The position numbers and the translations under genes were made by a program. A model generated the notes under the pieces. That model was given only the letters and a program-made list of their open reading frames with translations, did not search any database and had not been told where the DNA came from. DNA of 64,000 nt from SMBSF63 sp034003545 (GTDB taxonomy: Bacteria > Chloroflexota > Anaerolineae > Anaerolineales > Anaerolineaceae). The stretch spans positions 39,660 to 103,659 of the forward strand of contig CAYURM010000007.1 in NCBI GenBank assembly GCA_964447155.1. Reading direction: 5' to 3'. Of the stretch, positions 8,433-16,337 are shown piece after piece (position 1 is the stretch's first letter; every line of letters begins with the position of its first letter).

Positions 8433-9545
8433 ATGAACTACCCAACAAAATATACAGTGGTTGGCGCCGGGCATGGCGGCAAGTCGATGGCTGCCTATCT
8501 GGCAATCCAGGGTAAAGAAGTGACGCTGTTCAACCGCACCTACGAGCACGTGAGGATGGTCGCGGCGCGCGGCGGGATTGAACTGGAAAGTAATGAAGGC
8601 AAAACTCACGGTTTTGGTAAATTAAAGACGGTCACATCGGACATGGGAGCAGCTTTGGAAGAGGCTCAGGTGATCATGGTGGTGGTGCCGTCTTCGGCGC
8701 ACCGCGATATTGCCCGGCTGACCGCACCGTATCTCAAGGATGGGCAGATCCTGATCCTGAATCCCGGCCGCACCTGTGGGGCCATTGAGTTTTGTCATGT
8801 ATTGGAACAGTGCAATTGCACGGCTGATGTGACGATTGCCGAGACAGAGACTTTCATCTATGCCAGTCGTGCAGACGGCCCAGCCCAGGCGCGCATCTTC
8901 CGCACCAAGAACGCCGTTCCCCTGGCGGCCCTGCCAGCCACCCGTACACAAAACGTGTTGGATACGATCAATGATGTCTATCCTGAATTCATTGACGGGG
9001 TCAATGTGCTTAACACTGGCCTCAATAACATGGGCGCCATCTTTCACCCAACGTTGACCATTCTGAATGCCGGACGCATTGAGTCAACCCTGGGCGATTT
9101 TCAGTTCTATATTGATGGGGTAACCCCATCCGTGGCAGCCGTTTTGGAAGCCATTGACCGCGAACGGGTGACAGTGGCAGCCAGTATTGGCATCCGCGCC
9201 CGCACGGCGATGGAATGGCTGACGGCTGCATACAATGTGACCGGAGAGAACCTGCTGGAAGCGATTCATAATCAATCTGGTTATTTTGGGATCAATGCAC
9301 CGAGCACGCTTAACCACCGCTATATTTTTGAGGACATCCCGATGAGCCTGGTGCCGATCGCTGCCCTGGGGCGGCGCTTTGGCGTCTCGGTTCTCGGTAT
9401 GGACAGCATGATCCGCCTGGCGTGTATCATTCACGAAACCGATTACTGGCGCCGCGGGCGCACTCTGGACAAGCTGGGCATTGATAATTTTTCCAGTATT
9501 GAGATGCTGCGCTATGTGAATGAGGGCATCAAGCCAGAGTATTAG
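8433..9545 (+). CDS. Opine (octopine/nopaline) dehydrogenase-family oxidoreductase
   Basis: NAD(P)-dependent enzyme of the family that reductively couples an amino acid with a 2-oxo acid or oxidises such opines. N-terminal Rossmann fold 'TVVGAGHGGKSMAAYLA' (G-x-G-x-x-G) and 'VIMVVVPSSAHRDI' are followed by an all-helical C-terminal domain with the family's 'NTGLNNMGAIFHPTLTILNAG' stretch, which contains the conserved Asn/His region. 370 aa is the usual length. Start 8433 is preferred among three closely spaced starts because GAGGAG (8421-8426) is 6 bases away. The ribosome-binding site overlaps the stop of the B12 gene, implying translational coupling. Substrate unknown. Confidence 0.8.
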   Translation: MNYPTKYTVVGAGHGGKSMAAYLAIQGKEVTLFNRTYEHVRMVAARGGIELESNEGKTHGFGKLKTVTSDMGAALEEAQVIMVVVPSSAHRDIARLTAPYLKDGQILILNPGRTCGAIEFCHVLEQCNCTADVTIAETETFIYASRADGPAQARIFRTKNAVPLAALPATRTQNVLDTINDVYPEFIDGVNVLNTGLNNMGAIFHPTLTILNAGRIESTLGDFQFYIDGVTPSVAAVLEAIDRERVTVAASIGIRARTAMEWLTAAYNVTGENLLEAIHNQSGYFGINAPSTLNHRYIFEDIPMSLVPIAALGRRFGVSVLGMDSMIRLACIIHETDYWRRGRTLDKLGIDNFSSIEMLRYVNEGIKPEY

Positions 9546-9612
9546 GGTGAGGGAGATGAAAATTGCAGCCGGACGGGTTTTATTCTGATCCGGTTTGATG
9601 GATAATGGAAGT

Positions 9613-10155
9613 ATGAGAAGAAACTGGATTGTCTTTTGGATCGTTTTGGGCGTTTTCCTCGCAGGCTGTGCAGCGGGGTCGGCGCTTGAAGAGGAGGATG
9701 CGATGACACTGGAAATCACCAGCCCGGCCTTTGCACATGAGCAGGGCATCCCTGAATTGTATACCTGCAAGGGGCAGGACATTTCCCCGCCTTTGCAGTG
9801 GTCACAGCCGCCAGCGGGAACGCAGAGCTTTGTGTTGATCATGGACGACCCTGATGCGCCAATTGGCACCTGGGATCACTGGCTGGTTTTCAACCTGCCC
9901 GCTGAAACGCGCGAGCTGACGGAAGCGGTGTCCGGCCTGCCGTCAGGCGCGCAGCCCGGACGCAACAGCTGGCGAAGAAATGATTATGGCGGGCCCTGCC
10001 CTCCCGGCGGCGCACGGCACCGCTATTTCTTTAAGTTGTATGCGCTGGACACGCGCCTGGATTTGCTGGACGGCGCGCGCAAGGCGAAGCTGGAGAAGGC
10101 CATGGACGGGCATATCCTCGCGCAGGCGGAGTTGATCGGGATATATAAGGAGTAG
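9613..10155 (+). CDS. YbhB/YbcL-family (PEBP) protein with lipoprotein signal
   Basis: Phosphatidylethanolamine-binding-protein fold, related to Raf kinase inhibitor protein; bacterial members have no settled role. Core motifs are present: 'LYTCKGQDISPPLQW', 'VLIMDDPDAPIGTWDHWLVFN', 'NDYGGPCPPGGARHRYFFKLYALD'. The first 20 residues (MRRN..., hydrophobic run, 'LAGCAAG') are a lipoprotein signal with Cys near 18, so the mature protein is probably membrane-anchored outside. GATAAT at 9601-9606 lies 6 bases before the ATG, which hints at a leaderless transcript. A perfect GAGGAGG (9691-9697) stands 5 bases before an internal ATG at 9703 that would give a 151-aa cytosolic protein of normal YbhB size. 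Which form is made cannot be told from sequence. Confidence 0.85.
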   Translation: MRRNWIVFWIVLGVFLAGCAAGSALEEEDAMTLEITSPAFAHEQGIPELYTCKGQDISPPLQWSQPPAGTQSFVLIMDDPDAPIGTWDHWLVFNLPAETRELTEAVSGLPSGAQPGRNSWRRNDYGGPCPPGGARHRYFFKLYALDTRLDLLDGARKAKLEKAMDGHILAQAELIGIYKE

Positions 10156-10158
10156 TTT

Positions 10159-10183
10159 TGTAGGGGCGCATGGCATGCGCCCG
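10159..10183. repeat. TGTAGGGGCG-type dispersed palindromic repeat
   Basis: TGTAGGGGCG followed by a short palindrome (GGGCGCATG / CATGCGCCC) right after the PEBP stop. The same TGTAGGGGCG start recurs at 10869, again followed by an inverted repeat. Confidence 0.6.
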
Positions 10184-10303
10184 ATATTCACGTGAAAAAT
10201 CAAGAAAAGAACTTGAAAGATTTCATTTTTCCAAATGATTAAATTCTGGTCTTAAGACCGGGAGAGATTTCCAATATCGATTATTCAGTGAACGGGAAGG
10301 GCG

Positions 10304-10600
10304 GGCGGATGGCATCCCACAAGCATCAAGCTAACGGGCGATTCCCCTTGGAAAGGTTGGTGGAATCAGCAGATGGCCTGCCTGATTGCCCGTCTTTAGG
10401 TCTCTTCGGCATGCAAAGCGCCCCTTTTCAAGGTTGATTTCCCATTAACCTTGAAAAGGGGCGTCTCGCCAAGTGGTTTTTGGCGAATTTTGCATGGTTT
10501 GCAGGCAAGCTGTATAGAATTCCAACCTTTCCAAGGGATGATTTCGCTGTTTTTGATGATTTCCACCGCTTAGCTTGATGTGCATGGGATGGCATCCGCC
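10304..10600. repeat. ~300-bp nested foldback (inverted repeat) element
   Basis: Three nested pairs of complementary arms: outer 10304-10334 with 10570-10600 (GGCGGATG, CATCCCA and CATCAAGCTAA shared in inverse orientation, a few mismatches); middle CCCTTGGAAAGGTTGG (10345-10360) with its exact complement at 10522-10537; inner CGCCCCTTTTCAAGGTT (10419-10435) with its exact complement at 10447-10463 around an 11-base loop. A side hairpin TCGCCA...TGGCGA (10466-10486) branches off. No coding frame of substance is present. It could be a structured RNA, a MITE-like relic, or an attenuator. The minus-strand gene at 10927 would transcribe into it. Confidence 0.7.
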
Positions 10601-10659
10601 CCTGCATTGGTCGAAGGGATTCAAATTACTTGGTTGATATGGGGATCTCCCTCGCCTTT

Positions 10660-10733
10660 TACTCACACCCCCGCAAGTCATATAACCTGCGGAAGCGCGG
10701 CTCGCGTTTGGCGGCGTTTTCTTCGATCAGCCG
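10660..10733 (-). pseudogene. Decayed second copy of the 3' end of the membrane-protein gene at 10927
   Basis: Minus-strand translation ends 'RLIEENAAKREPRFRRLYDLRGCE', nearly identical to the end of the neighbouring 667-aa protein ('RLIEENIAKRGQRFRRLYDLRGCK'). The similarity runs ~75 bases (10666-10733 against 10934-11001) and upstream sequence then diverges. This is the tail of a lost paralogue or of a partial duplication. No intact gene body accompanies it. Confidence 0.65.
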
Positions 10734-10739
10734 TTTTGG

Positions 10740-10832
10740 GTGCGTTGGTGCTTTCCCAACGCACTCTTTTCTGCTCTGCCTGCGAAGGTTGAATGCCGGG
10801 ATGGTTATTGGTGCGTTCAAAAGCGAACGCAC
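10740..10832. repeat. Pair of GTGCGTT hairpins
   Basis: GTGCGTTGG (10740-10748) / CCAACGCAC (10756-10764) and GTGCGTTC (10811-10818) / GAACGCAC (10825-10832), two small perfect hairpins with the same stem core about 70 bases apart. Confidence 0.55.
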
Positions 10833-10868
10833 AACTACAAGGAATAAATGAGGTTTTTTCAGAGGTTG

Positions 10869-10922
10869 TGTAGGGGCGATTTGCCGTCCAACAAAGCATT
10901 GGTGACTTCGCAAATCGCGCCT
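10869..10922. repeat. TGTAGGGGCG element with long hairpin
   Basis: TGTAGGGGCGATTTGC (from 10869) pairs with GCAAATCGCGCC (10910-10921) around a ~25-base loop. It lies just beyond the stop codon of the minus-strand gene and could act as its 3' hairpin, although no T tract follows. Confidence 0.5.
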
Positions 10923-10926
10923 GCTT

Positions 10927-12930
10927 TTATTTACATCCCCGCAAGTCATACAGCCTGCGGAAGCGCTGTCCGCGCTTGGCGATGTTTTCTTCGATCAGGC
11001 GTACACATCCATCTTCCAGCGATTCCTGCATCGCTTCCGGGAGTTCGTCCCAGTACATTTCATCCATATACAGGTAGTCATAGTCTGCCGCGACGAGGCC
11101 GTCAAGGGATGGTTCTTTTTGCAGCGCCTGCCACTCGGGTTTGGCCTGATACCAGGTGATATGTGAATCACTGGCGCGGGCGAAGAGGGTTGGCGAGCGT
11201 GAGGGTACGGGGTCAAAGACCATGCTGTCTTCTTCCAGTTTGTCCCAGTGATTTTCCAGCATCTTCACGTCCAGCGGGTCGATAAAATAGCTCAGTACCG
11301 GCTGCTGGATGGCAAAGAACTCGGTGGTCAAATAGACCAGCCCGCTGATCAGGAGTAGTGCGCCAGCCGTCCCGGCCGCTAATTTTGCGCCGTCCTTGCG
11401 CCTGCGGGTCCACATCCAGGCCAGGGGGACGAAGAAGAGTATCGACAGATCGGCAAAGGTGTACAGGCGTACGGTGTTGCGTACGCCGGTGGAGCCGGTA
11501 AAATTGACGAAGATCATGGCGAGGGAGATGACGCCGGACAGTACCAGTGCGGCTTCATACCAGCGTTCAGCACGCCACGCTTTCCAGCCCCAAACCATCA
11601 ACAGGGGGAAGATGAGCATGGCAGGGCCGATTTCCAGCAGGGCGGTGAGCAACTGCCAGGGGTTAAACAGGGACAACTCGCCCAGTTGAGAGGAGACGAT
11701 CTCCGGCGGCCAGGCCAGGGCAAAGCCGATCGTCTGATAGGATGAGCTTTCTGTGCCGGCGAAAAGGGCGCTGATCCTGCTGGTGAGGGTATCGGTAAGC
11801 GCGCCGCCCTGCAGCAGGGCAAAAGCCGTACCGATGGCGGCGGCCAGCAGCCAGGATTTTAATTTTGGCGGGAATTTAAGGCTGCGCTGGCGGATGGCGG
11901 TGATCACGGCCAGCAGGCCCCAGCCAGCGGTGATCAACACCAGGCCGGTCTCGGACATCAGGCCGGTGGCGCCGATCAGGAAGATGGTGGTGACCAGCGC
12001 CCATTTATTGCGCCAGCGGTTGCAGGTCATCAGCAGGAGGAGGATCAGGGCGGTGTTGATCGTGCTGTTGCTGGCAAACATGCTCATCGCGCCGTTGCCG
12101 GTCAGCCCATTGCCAAAGGCAAAAGAGAAGGGGCGGGGGCCGCCGCCTTCGATTGCCCAGTTATTCATCAGCGCTTCGGCCAGGGTTGGGCCGCTGTCAG
12201 CACCCGAGCCGATCAGGGTGATGTGCGTGGAAAGGCGGGCCAGGATACCGGACGGGATCAACAAGAGCAGCCAGCGCGTGCCGGAACCCAGGGCAGTAAC
12301 CACACCGGTCAGGGCGCCAGCGATCCTGCTGCGAGTCATGCGGTAGCCCCACAGGCCGGCGGCGGTGATCGTCAGGGCATATACCAGGGCACGCGCCAGG
12401 TCAAACGCTGTCCACACATACAGGCCGCTGATGCGGATCATTTGGCCGGCGAAGAGCATTACAAAATAGTGGTAGGAATACGTGACACTCGGATTAAGGC
12501 TGTAAATGGGGGGGATATGGCCGGCAGCAATCATCGACACGGTTGGAAGATTGGCGAAATCGTCATAAATGGCGAAACCGCGGGAGATGAGGAAGCTGAC
12601 CCCAAACAGGAGCAGGAATACAGCGAGCTGTACCGGATAGAGCTTGATCTGGAAGAGGCTTTTCCAGCCATTTTTCAGGTTGAGCAGCAGCCCCCCGACA
12701 AAGACCAGTACGGCGCACAGCCAAAAGGCCATCGGCAGGGGCAGCACCCGTCCGATAAAGTTGGCGAGGATGGTTTCGATGATCAACCCGGTGAGTACAC
12801 CGAGGATAACTTCTTCCCTGGCTTCCAGGCGGAAGACGCGGCGCACGATCCAGATGCCGCCCAGGCTCCACAGTCCGAGCCAGATTAACAGGTAGAATGC
12901 GTATTCAGGATTGGCAGAGAGTGAAAACAT
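10927..12930 (-). CDS. Large polytopic membrane protein, GT-C-like
   Basis: 667 aa with about a dozen hydrophobic segments in the first ~530 residues and a soluble C-terminal domain (~130 residues, 'DPLDVKMLENHWDKLEEDSMVFDP'). The luminal-type acidic motif 'AIYDDFANLPTVSMI' after the third or fourth helix and the overall layout resemble GT-C glycosyltransferases or the mannosyltransferase-like (DUF2298/YfhO-type) proteins that act on lipid-linked sugars, but no diagnostic signature is certain. The start at 12930 has GGGAG 6 bases upstream, and TATAGT lies further up. Downstream lies the repeat-rich region with a decayed copy of this gene's 3' end. Function is a guess; membrane topology is clear. 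Confidence 0.6.
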   Translation of the reverse strand: MFSLSANPEYAFYLLIWLGLWSLGGIWIVRRVFRLEAREEVILGVLTGLIIETILANFIGRVLPLPMAFWLCAVLVFVGGLLLNLKNGWKSLFQIKLYPVQLAVFLLLFGVSFLISRGFAIYDDFANLPTVSMIAAGHIPPIYSLNPSVTYSYHYFVMLFAGQMIRISGLYVWTAFDLARALVYALTITAAGLWGYRMTRSRIAGALTGVVTALGSGTRWLLLLIPSGILARLSTHITLIGSGADSGPTLAEALMNNWAIEGGGPRPFSFAFGNGLTGNGAMSMFASNSTINTALILLLLMTCNRWRNKWALVTTIFLIGATGLMSETGLVLITAGWGLLAVITAIRQRSLKFPPKLKSWLLAAAIGTAFALLQGGALTDTLTSRISALFAGTESSSYQTIGFALAWPPEIVSSQLGELSLFNPWQLLTALLEIGPAMLIFPLLMVWGWKAWRAERWYEAALVLSGVISLAMIFVNFTGSTGVRNTVRLYTFADLSILFFVPLAWMWTRRRKDGAKLAAGTAGALLLISGLVYLTTEFFAIQQPVLSYFIDPLDVKMLENHWDKLEEDSMVFDPVPSRSPTLFARASDSHITWYQAKPEWQALQKEPSLDGLVAADYDYLYMDEMYWDELPEAMQESLEDGCVRLIEENIAKRGQRFRRLYDLRGCK

Positions 12931-13108
12931 AGGGCGCTCCCAAAAAAGGTCTGATTTTGTAAAACTATACCATAAGAGGGATAAGTTGATCCGTGAATGA
13001 GGGATCAGGAAAGATGTCTCCCTGGTTTGTCGCGATCATGCCTGGATGAAAAATCAAGACAAAAATGGTATAATTTATTAATGGAACTTTGATAAAAAGG
13101 AGTTAATG

Positions 13109-13951
13109 ATGTCTATATCTCGTCCAATTGTATCGAATATTACCCCGCAGTGGGTTTCTGAGGGCGCCGGAGTTCGCTTGCGGCGCAGTATTGCCACGCC
13201 TACACTGGATTATTTGGATCCTTTTTTGCTTTTTGACCATTTTGGGTCTGATGATCCCCAGGATTATTTGGCTGGTTTTCCGATGCACCCGCATCGCGGG
13301 ATTGAGACGGTTACCTATATGCTGGCTGGTGAAGTGAGGCATGCGGACAGCATGGGCAATCAGGGCACGATTCAGGCCGGCGATGTGCAGTGGATGACAG
13401 CCGGCGGGGGGATCATGCATGAAGAAATGCCCGGTGCGGTGGATGGCCGCATGGAAGGTTTTCAGTTATGGGTCAACCTGCCCGCCAGTCACAAGATGAT
13501 GCCGCCACGTTATCAGGAGATCAAGGCGGAGGACATTCCCCTGATTGAGCGGTCGAAAGGCACCCGGATGCGGGTAATTGCCGGAGAGGTGGAGGGGATA
13601 CGCGGCCCGGTGACCGGAGTGCTGGCAGACCCCACATACGTGGATGTGAGCATGGAGCCGCGCAGTACGGAGCATTTCGCCGCGCCGGCAGACCATGCTG
13701 CCTTCGTATATTTGTTTGCGGGGTCAGGCCGTATCGCCGGTCAGGAGATCCTGGGCTCGCCCCGGCTGCTGGTGCTTGGAGAAGGGGATGTGCTGGATGT
13801 GACCAGCCTGGATGAATCCCTGCGCTTCCTGCTGGTGATGGGGCGTCCTTTGCATGAGCCGATTGCCCGCTATGGTCCGTTCGTGATGAACACCCAGGAA
13901 GAGATCCGCCTCGCCCTGCAGGATTTGCGCAACGGCACTTTTGTCCGCTGA
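13109..13951 (+). CDS. Pirin family protein (bicupin)
   Basis: Iron-binding double-cupin protein; some homologues oxidise quercetin, others are redox-sensing co-regulators. The N-terminal cupin carries the metal ligands in 'GFPMHPHRGIETVTYML' (two His) with a further His/Glu in 'IMHEEMP', and the 'GGGIMHEEMPG' block is typical. 281 aa is normal. AAGGAG at 13097-13102 is 6 bases from ATG 13109, favouring it over ATG 13106. An extended -10, TGGTATAAT (13066-13074), lies 35 bases upstream. Monocistronic and convergent with the lipoprotein gene at 14083, sharing a two-way terminator. Confidence 0.9.
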   Translation: MSISRPIVSNITPQWVSEGAGVRLRRSIATPTLDYLDPFLLFDHFGSDDPQDYLAGFPMHPHRGIETVTYMLAGEVRHADSMGNQGTIQAGDVQWMTAGGGIMHEEMPGAVDGRMEGFQLWVNLPASHKMMPPRYQEIKAEDIPLIERSKGTRMRVIAGEVEGIRGPVTGVLADPTYVDVSMEPRSTEHFAAPADHAAFVYLFAGSGRIAGQEILGSPRLLVLGEGDVLDVTSLDESLRFLLVMGRPLHEPIARYGPFVMNTQEEIRLALQDLRNGTFVR

Positions 13952-14021
13952 ATTTTCTGTCTTGCCGCCATGATAGGAATTTGGCGAAGAAGACCGGCGT
14001 GCGAAATTCCGCTCTTGCCAC

Positions 14022-14066
14022 AAAAACAAACCGCTCTGGATGTGCGTTCCAGAACGGTTTTTGTTG
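14022..14066. terminator. Bidirectional terminator between convergent genes
   Basis: AAAAACAAACCG...TCTGGA pairs with TCCAGA..CGGTTTTTGTT around a short loop; A-rich on the left and T-rich on the right, so it serves both the pirin gene (+) and the lipoprotein gene (-). Confidence 0.8.
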
Positions 14067-14082
14067 TGTGAGGAAACGCCGG

Positions 14083-14607
14083 TTAATTGTCTGCCAACAG
14101 CAATCCGACATAGGTAAACTCTACCATGTTGCTCGCAGAAATCATTAGGGGATTGCCGCTGGGGTGGCCATCAAAAAAGATTTGGGCGTTGTTTTCGCCG
14201 ACAAGCTTGCTCCCGGAGCGTTCCGTGAAGCCCTGGGCAGACAGAGCTTGCTGGTAAAAGGCAAGCACTTCCTCCGGGTTGAGGGATGTAGTGAAACCAA
14301 GCATTTCGTTTGCATATAAAATGTCTTTGGCATCATCGGGTACTGGGTAAGGCAGGTTGGCAGGAATCGGGTTTGACGAATTTGCATCGGTTGCTGGCGC
14401 GTCATCCGCTGTGGCCTCAGCAGCAGCAGCGACCTGGGTAGAAACGATTTCCAGTCCCGCCTGGGAGGTCTCCAGCATGCCTTCGGGCAGATCCGCTTTT
14501 TCGATTGCTTGATTGATCACCTTTTCGCCCAGTCCACCCAGGCTTAAGCAAGCGGTGGATAAGATGAATATGAATAAAGCGAGGACAATAGTTCTGGTTT
14601 TAGACAT
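14083..14607 (-). CDS. Small lipoprotein, paralogue of the riboswitch-controlled lipoprotein at 34880
   Basis: 174-aa exported protein of unknown function. Signal peptide 'LALFIFILSTAC' with the lipobox Cys at residue 20. After it comes a helical region with 'KADLPEGMLETSQAGL', then an acidic/Ala linker, 'PYPVPDDAKDI', and a C-terminal domain with 'EEVLAFYQQALSAQGFTER' and 'FDGHPSGNPLMI'. The same blocks in the same order occur in the protein at 34880-35437 ('QADLPEGALETAQAGL', 'PYPMPADAQI', 'VVAFYRQELAARGYTER', 'FDGDPSGIELVV'), so the two are true paralogues. AGGAGAAG precedes the ATG. It has its own promoter (14654-14682) but no aptamer-like leader. Confidence 0.75.
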   Translation of the reverse strand: MSKTRTIVLALFIFILSTACLSLGGLGEKVINQAIEKADLPEGMLETSQAGLEIVSTQVAAAAEATADDAPATDANSSNPIPANLPYPVPDDAKDILYANEMLGFTTSLNPEEVLAFYQQALSAQGFTERSGSKLVGENNAQIFFDGHPSGNPLMISASNMVEFTYVGLLLADN

Positions 14608-14653
14608 TAAAAACTTCTCCTGTTAGAAATAGAATTCTGGATATTGTAGATAT

Positions 14654-14682
14654 ATAATATCCGAAATATATCCTTAAAGCAA
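14654..14682 (-). promoter_or_regulatory. Promoter of the lipoprotein gene 14083-14607
   Basis: On the minus strand TTGCTT (14682-14677), 17 bases, TATTAT (14659-14654); start point ~47 bases upstream of the ATG. Confidence 0.55.
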
Positions 14683-14684
14683 TA

Positions 14685-14722
14685 GACAATGAGGCAGGAA
14701 ACTGAACTGCCGCCTCATTGTC
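14685..14722 (-). terminator. Hairpin downstream of the NmrA-like gene
   Basis: GACAATGAGGC (14685-14695) pairs perfectly with GCCTCATTGTC (14712-14722), with inner CTGCC/GGCAG pairing. It lies between two minus-strand genes. No clear T tract follows, so termination is only probable. Confidence 0.5.
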
Positions 14723-14762
14723 ATCAAACGCTTTTGGGTGATATTGTTCTGTTTGTAAGGGT

Positions 14763-15620
14763 TTATTCCCACGATTCCCGATAATCTTCAATATATTGCC
14801 GCAGGGTGATGGGGTCACGACCGGTGAGCTGCTTGAAGCCATCGGTTAACTTGTTTGCCATGCCAAAACGGGTGGAGGTGTACAGCCCGGCCATGACCAG
14901 GGCAAACTCGCGACTGGAGCCTTTTTTGGTTTGCATGTGGATGAAACGCAGCAGGGAGGGGCTGCGGTAGCGGATCTCCTGTCCCAGCACGTCGCTGAAG
15001 AGGGCGGCAACCTGATCGTAGTCCAGGGCTTCCGGGCCGGTCAGTTCATAGGCTTTGTTCTCATGGCCGGCTTCGGTCAGGGCCAGGGCGGCTACGGCGG
15101 CGATGTCGCGCACGTCGATGAAGCTGGTCTTGCCTTTACCAACCGGCACAGCAATCTCGTTGTCATTCTTGATCTCGCTGCGGTGAGTGGTGTTCAGGTT
15201 CTGCATGAAGAAGCTGGGCCGCAGGAAGGTCCAGGCGATATCACATTGCAGCAGGTACTGCTCGACCTTGTAATGGGGAACGATCTTGTTCTTCTCAATT
15301 CCGATCAGGGAGAGGAAGACGATGTGTTTGACACCGGCGGCAATGGCGGCGTCGATTGCGGGGAAGAGATACTGCTTCACATCTGATATGGCCGGGGGAC
15401 GCATCAGAAACATCTTCTCGATGCCTGCCAGGGCAGGGGCGAAGCTTTCCGGCTTGAAGAAATCAAATTCCACTGCTTCCACTGAATCGCCGAACATGGC
15501 TTGTGCCCGTTCGGCTTCAAATTCTGCGGCGCGTACCTCGTGCCCTTTTGCGAGCAATTCCTTGACGATGGCACTGCCGACATTTCCCGTGGCTCCGGTT
15601 ACCATTATTTTTGCTGACAT
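14763..15620 (-). CDS. NmrA-like NAD(P)-binding protein / quinone oxidoreductase-type
   Basis: Atypical short-chain-dehydrogenase fold: 'IMVTGATGNVGSAIVKELLAKGHEVRA' binds the nucleotide, and 'FLMRPPAISDVKQYLFPAIDAAIAAG' and 'VKHIVFLSLIGIEKN' are typical of the NmrA / azoreductase-like (YtfG) group, which sense or reduce quinone-like compounds. 285 aa. The start at 15620 is set by GAGGAAAC upstream. It is divergent from a TetR gene with a shared operator, so it is probably the regulated target. Confidence 0.8.
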   Translation of the reverse strand: MSAKIMVTGATGNVGSAIVKELLAKGHEVRAAEFEAERAQAMFGDSVEAVEFDFFKPESFAPALAGIEKMFLMRPPAISDVKQYLFPAIDAAIAAGVKHIVFLSLIGIEKNKIVPHYKVEQYLLQCDIAWTFLRPSFFMQNLNTTHRSEIKNDNEIAVPVGKGKTSFIDVRDIAAVAALALTEAGHENKAYELTGPEALDYDQVAALFSDVLGQEIRYRSPSLLRFIHMQTKKGSSREFALVMAGLYTSTRFGMANKLTDGFKQLTGRDPITLRQYIEDYRESWE

Positions 15621-15658
15621 TGTTTCCTCAAAATTCAGATATGATTTGTCGAATTCCC

Positions 15659-15690
15659 TTGACATTATATAGACCAGTCATTATAATAAG
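15659..15690 (+). promoter_or_regulatory. Consensus promoter with LmrA/YxaF-type TetR operator in the divergent gap
   Basis: Perfect TTGACA (15659-15664), 17 bases, perfect TATAAT (15682-15687), reading toward tetR. The spacer carries ATAGACCAGTCATTATAAT, which closely matches the ATAGACCRGTCACTATA-type box bound by Bacillus LmrA/YxaF repressors (recalled consensus). Reading the other way TATAAT also occurs, so both divergent genes could be blocked by one bound repressor. Confidence 0.75.
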
Positions 15691-15712
15691 ATTGTATCAT
15701 AAAGGAGCAAAA

Positions 15713-16276
15713 ATGACTACCACACGCGAAAAAATCTTGGCAACGACTTCTCAACTGATGGAAGCACAGGGTTATTCGGCTACCGGATTGAATCAGATCA
15801 TCGAGGAAAGCGGTTCTCCGAAAGGATCACTGTATTACTATTTTCCGGAGGGCAAGGAACAGCTCACAGAAGAGGCCATTCGCCAGGCAGGGGAAATGAT
15901 CTCTGAACAGATGACTGCTATGCTGGATGCAGAAGAAAATCTGGCCGAGGCGTTTGGCGGATTTGTGGATGCTTTGAGCCAGCGCTTGCTGTCTTCAGGC
16001 TGCCGGTTGGGCGGCCCATTGACGACGGTTGCTCTGGAGACGGCCAATACCAGCCCGCGGGTGAACCAGGTTTGCCAGGAAATGTACCGCACCTGGCAGG
16101 AGATTTTCCGGGCGAGGTTGGAACGCGGCGGTTTTTCAGCAGAGCGGGCAGCGTCGCTGGCAGTGTTCATCAATGCTGCGATTGAGGGCGGGATCATCCT
16201 CAGCCGCACCCGGCACACTGCCGAACCCTTGCTGCAAGTGGCCCGCGAGCTGCGTTTGCTGTTGTCAACTGAATAG
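15713..16276 (+). CDS. TetR-family repressor, LmrA/YxaF type
   Basis: 187-aa regulator. N-terminal helix-turn-helix: 'ATTSQLMEAQGYSATGLNQI', 'GSPKGSLYYYFPEGKEQL', typical of the LmrA/YxaF branch (the GLNxI and SPKGSLYYYFPxGKEQL words). The C-terminal helical domain (TetR_C_11-like) carries 'LSQRLLSSGCRLGGPLTTVALE'. AAAGGAG at 15701-15707 precedes ATG 15713. It sits directly downstream of an LmrA-type box inside its own promoter, so autorepression and repression of the divergent NmrA-like gene are expected, relieved by a flavonoid- or quinone-like ligand by analogy. Confidence 0.9.
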   Translation: MTTTREKILATTSQLMEAQGYSATGLNQIIEESGSPKGSLYYYFPEGKEQLTEEAIRQAGEMISEQMTAMLDAEENLAEAFGGFVDALSQRLLSSGCRLGGPLTTVALETANTSPRVNQVCQEMYRTWQEIFRARLERGGFSAERAASLAVFINAAIEGGIILSRTRHTAEPLLQVARELRLLLSTE

Positions 16277-16337
16277 GATCGTTTTCAACCGCCGATTGCA
16301 GGCGGAACATTATTTAAAATAAATCTGGAGTTAAAAG

